DNA of 13,661 bases from Ferruginibacter sp. (lineage in GTDB: Bacteria; Bacteroidota; Bacteroidia; Chitinophagales; Chitinophagaceae): positions 1-13,661 of the forward strand of contig JANXTN010000070.1 of assembly GCA_025352435.1 (NCBI GenBank), in the 5' to 3' direction. The notes below the pieces were generated by a model, which had not been told where the DNA came from, searched no databases, and saw only the letters and a list, made by a program, of their open reading frames with translations. Of the stretch, positions 13,373-13,661 are shown one piece after another. The stretch's first letter is position 1. Each line of letters begins with the position of its first letter. The translations under genes were made by a program, and so were the position numbers.

Positions 13373-13661
13373 TTAAAATTTAGTTTTTAGTATCCCGGTA
13401 GTATTAGCTTTTTAACTGAAGATCGGTTATTACTTCATTATCTAACAAACCTGCACTTAGCTACAGGCTTAATTTCCTCCCACCCTCACCCTACTCTCAT
13501 CCGACCCTCACCCTAGGCTCACCCCAGTTTCTTTCGTTCATCCTTCGTCCATCTTCCGTTTAACTCCCGTTTATGTGCCGTTCGATCTTTTGGGCAGTAA
13601 CTCCCCCCACCCTACCAATTTCTCAAATCATTTATTTCTATCCTTAATCACAGTTGTCTTT
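13373..13661. other. Gene-free right end of the window
   Basis: No convincing coding region. The first 100 nt are AT-rich and contain no ATG on minus that could start the hydrolase. The 11-bp periodic array follows to 13614, then 47 nt of unremarkable AT-rich sequence to the edge. Confidence 0.55.
13472..13614. repeat. Degenerate array with 11-bp period
   Basis: Cutting the plus strand into consecutive 11-mers from 13472 gives thirteen in-phase units. CCCTCACCCTA occurs at 13483 and 13505, and CCCCCACCCTA returns at 13604, exactly nine periods after the second. Five consecutive units between 13527 and 13581 all end in CGT (such as TCATCCTTCGT and CCATCTTCCGT). The minus strand is purine-rich, with a loose consensus NNGGRTGARNN. 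A period of 11 is not a multiple of three, so this is not explained by coding. It lies about 100 bp upstream of the cysteine hydrolase and its broken signal peptide. Confidence 0.65.

Noticed and set aside
13472..13614. The 11-bp periodic block considered as a CRISPR array
   Set aside because: Units are far too short and contiguous, with no alternating spacers and no cas genes nearby.

Overview
The window looks like chromosomal DNA from a Bacteroidota bacterium, probably of the Chitinophagaceae/Sphingobacteriia type. The reasons are: AT-rich spacers with moderate-GC genes; starts without Shine-Dalgarno sequences; several upstream matches to the Bacteroidota promoter (TTG, about 20 nt, TANNTTTG); the ftsX-DUF3098-uppP gene order; and intergenic palindromic repeats of the kind I associate with this phylum. 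The organism call comes from recall of families, not from a search.

Layout from left to right. Positions 1-367 (minus) hold the N-terminus of the transcription-repair coupling factor Mfd. It stops matching Mfd near position 62 and runs into GC-rich DNA that, in another frame, reads like the C-terminal part of a UDP-glucose 4-epimerase. A ferredoxin-NADP reductase-like flavoprotein follows on plus (517-1242). A translationally coupled minus pair comes next: an Atg22/UMF1-type MFS transporter and a metallo-beta-lactamase-fold hydrolase. The minus cluster uppP, DUF3098, ftsX (3868-5971) reads from ftsX down to uppP and links cell-wall remodelling at division with recycling of the undecaprenyl carrier. 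leuS (leucyl-tRNA synthetase, 974 aa) diverges from it on plus. A cytoplasmic-looking M23-fold protein follows on plus (9541-10227). The right third is minus and catabolic: a lipoprotein alpha/beta esterase, a secreted amidohydrolase of the dipeptidase/imidazolonepropionase-like type, and an isochorismatase-fold cysteine hydrolase. These could act on peptides, esters or amides in or near the periplasm, but nothing proves they form one pathway.

The spacers are dense in repeats: a composite palindromic element (6137-6290), an A/T-rich hairpin (3746-3776), a CCACAGAG...CTCTGTGG nested inverted repeat (9421-9510), four copies of an 11-mer between DUF3098 and uppP, and at the right end a degenerate array with a strict 11-bp period (about 13472-13614). 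One palindrome of similar style appears to sit in frame inside leuS.

The most interesting items are the 11-bp phased array, the complete signal-peptide reading frame with no start codon just upstream of the isochorismatase gene, the palindrome and the AT-rich insertion inside leuS, and the composition and frame break at the left edge. I found no CRISPR array, tRNA, rRNA, transposase or convincing new multi-gene defence system.
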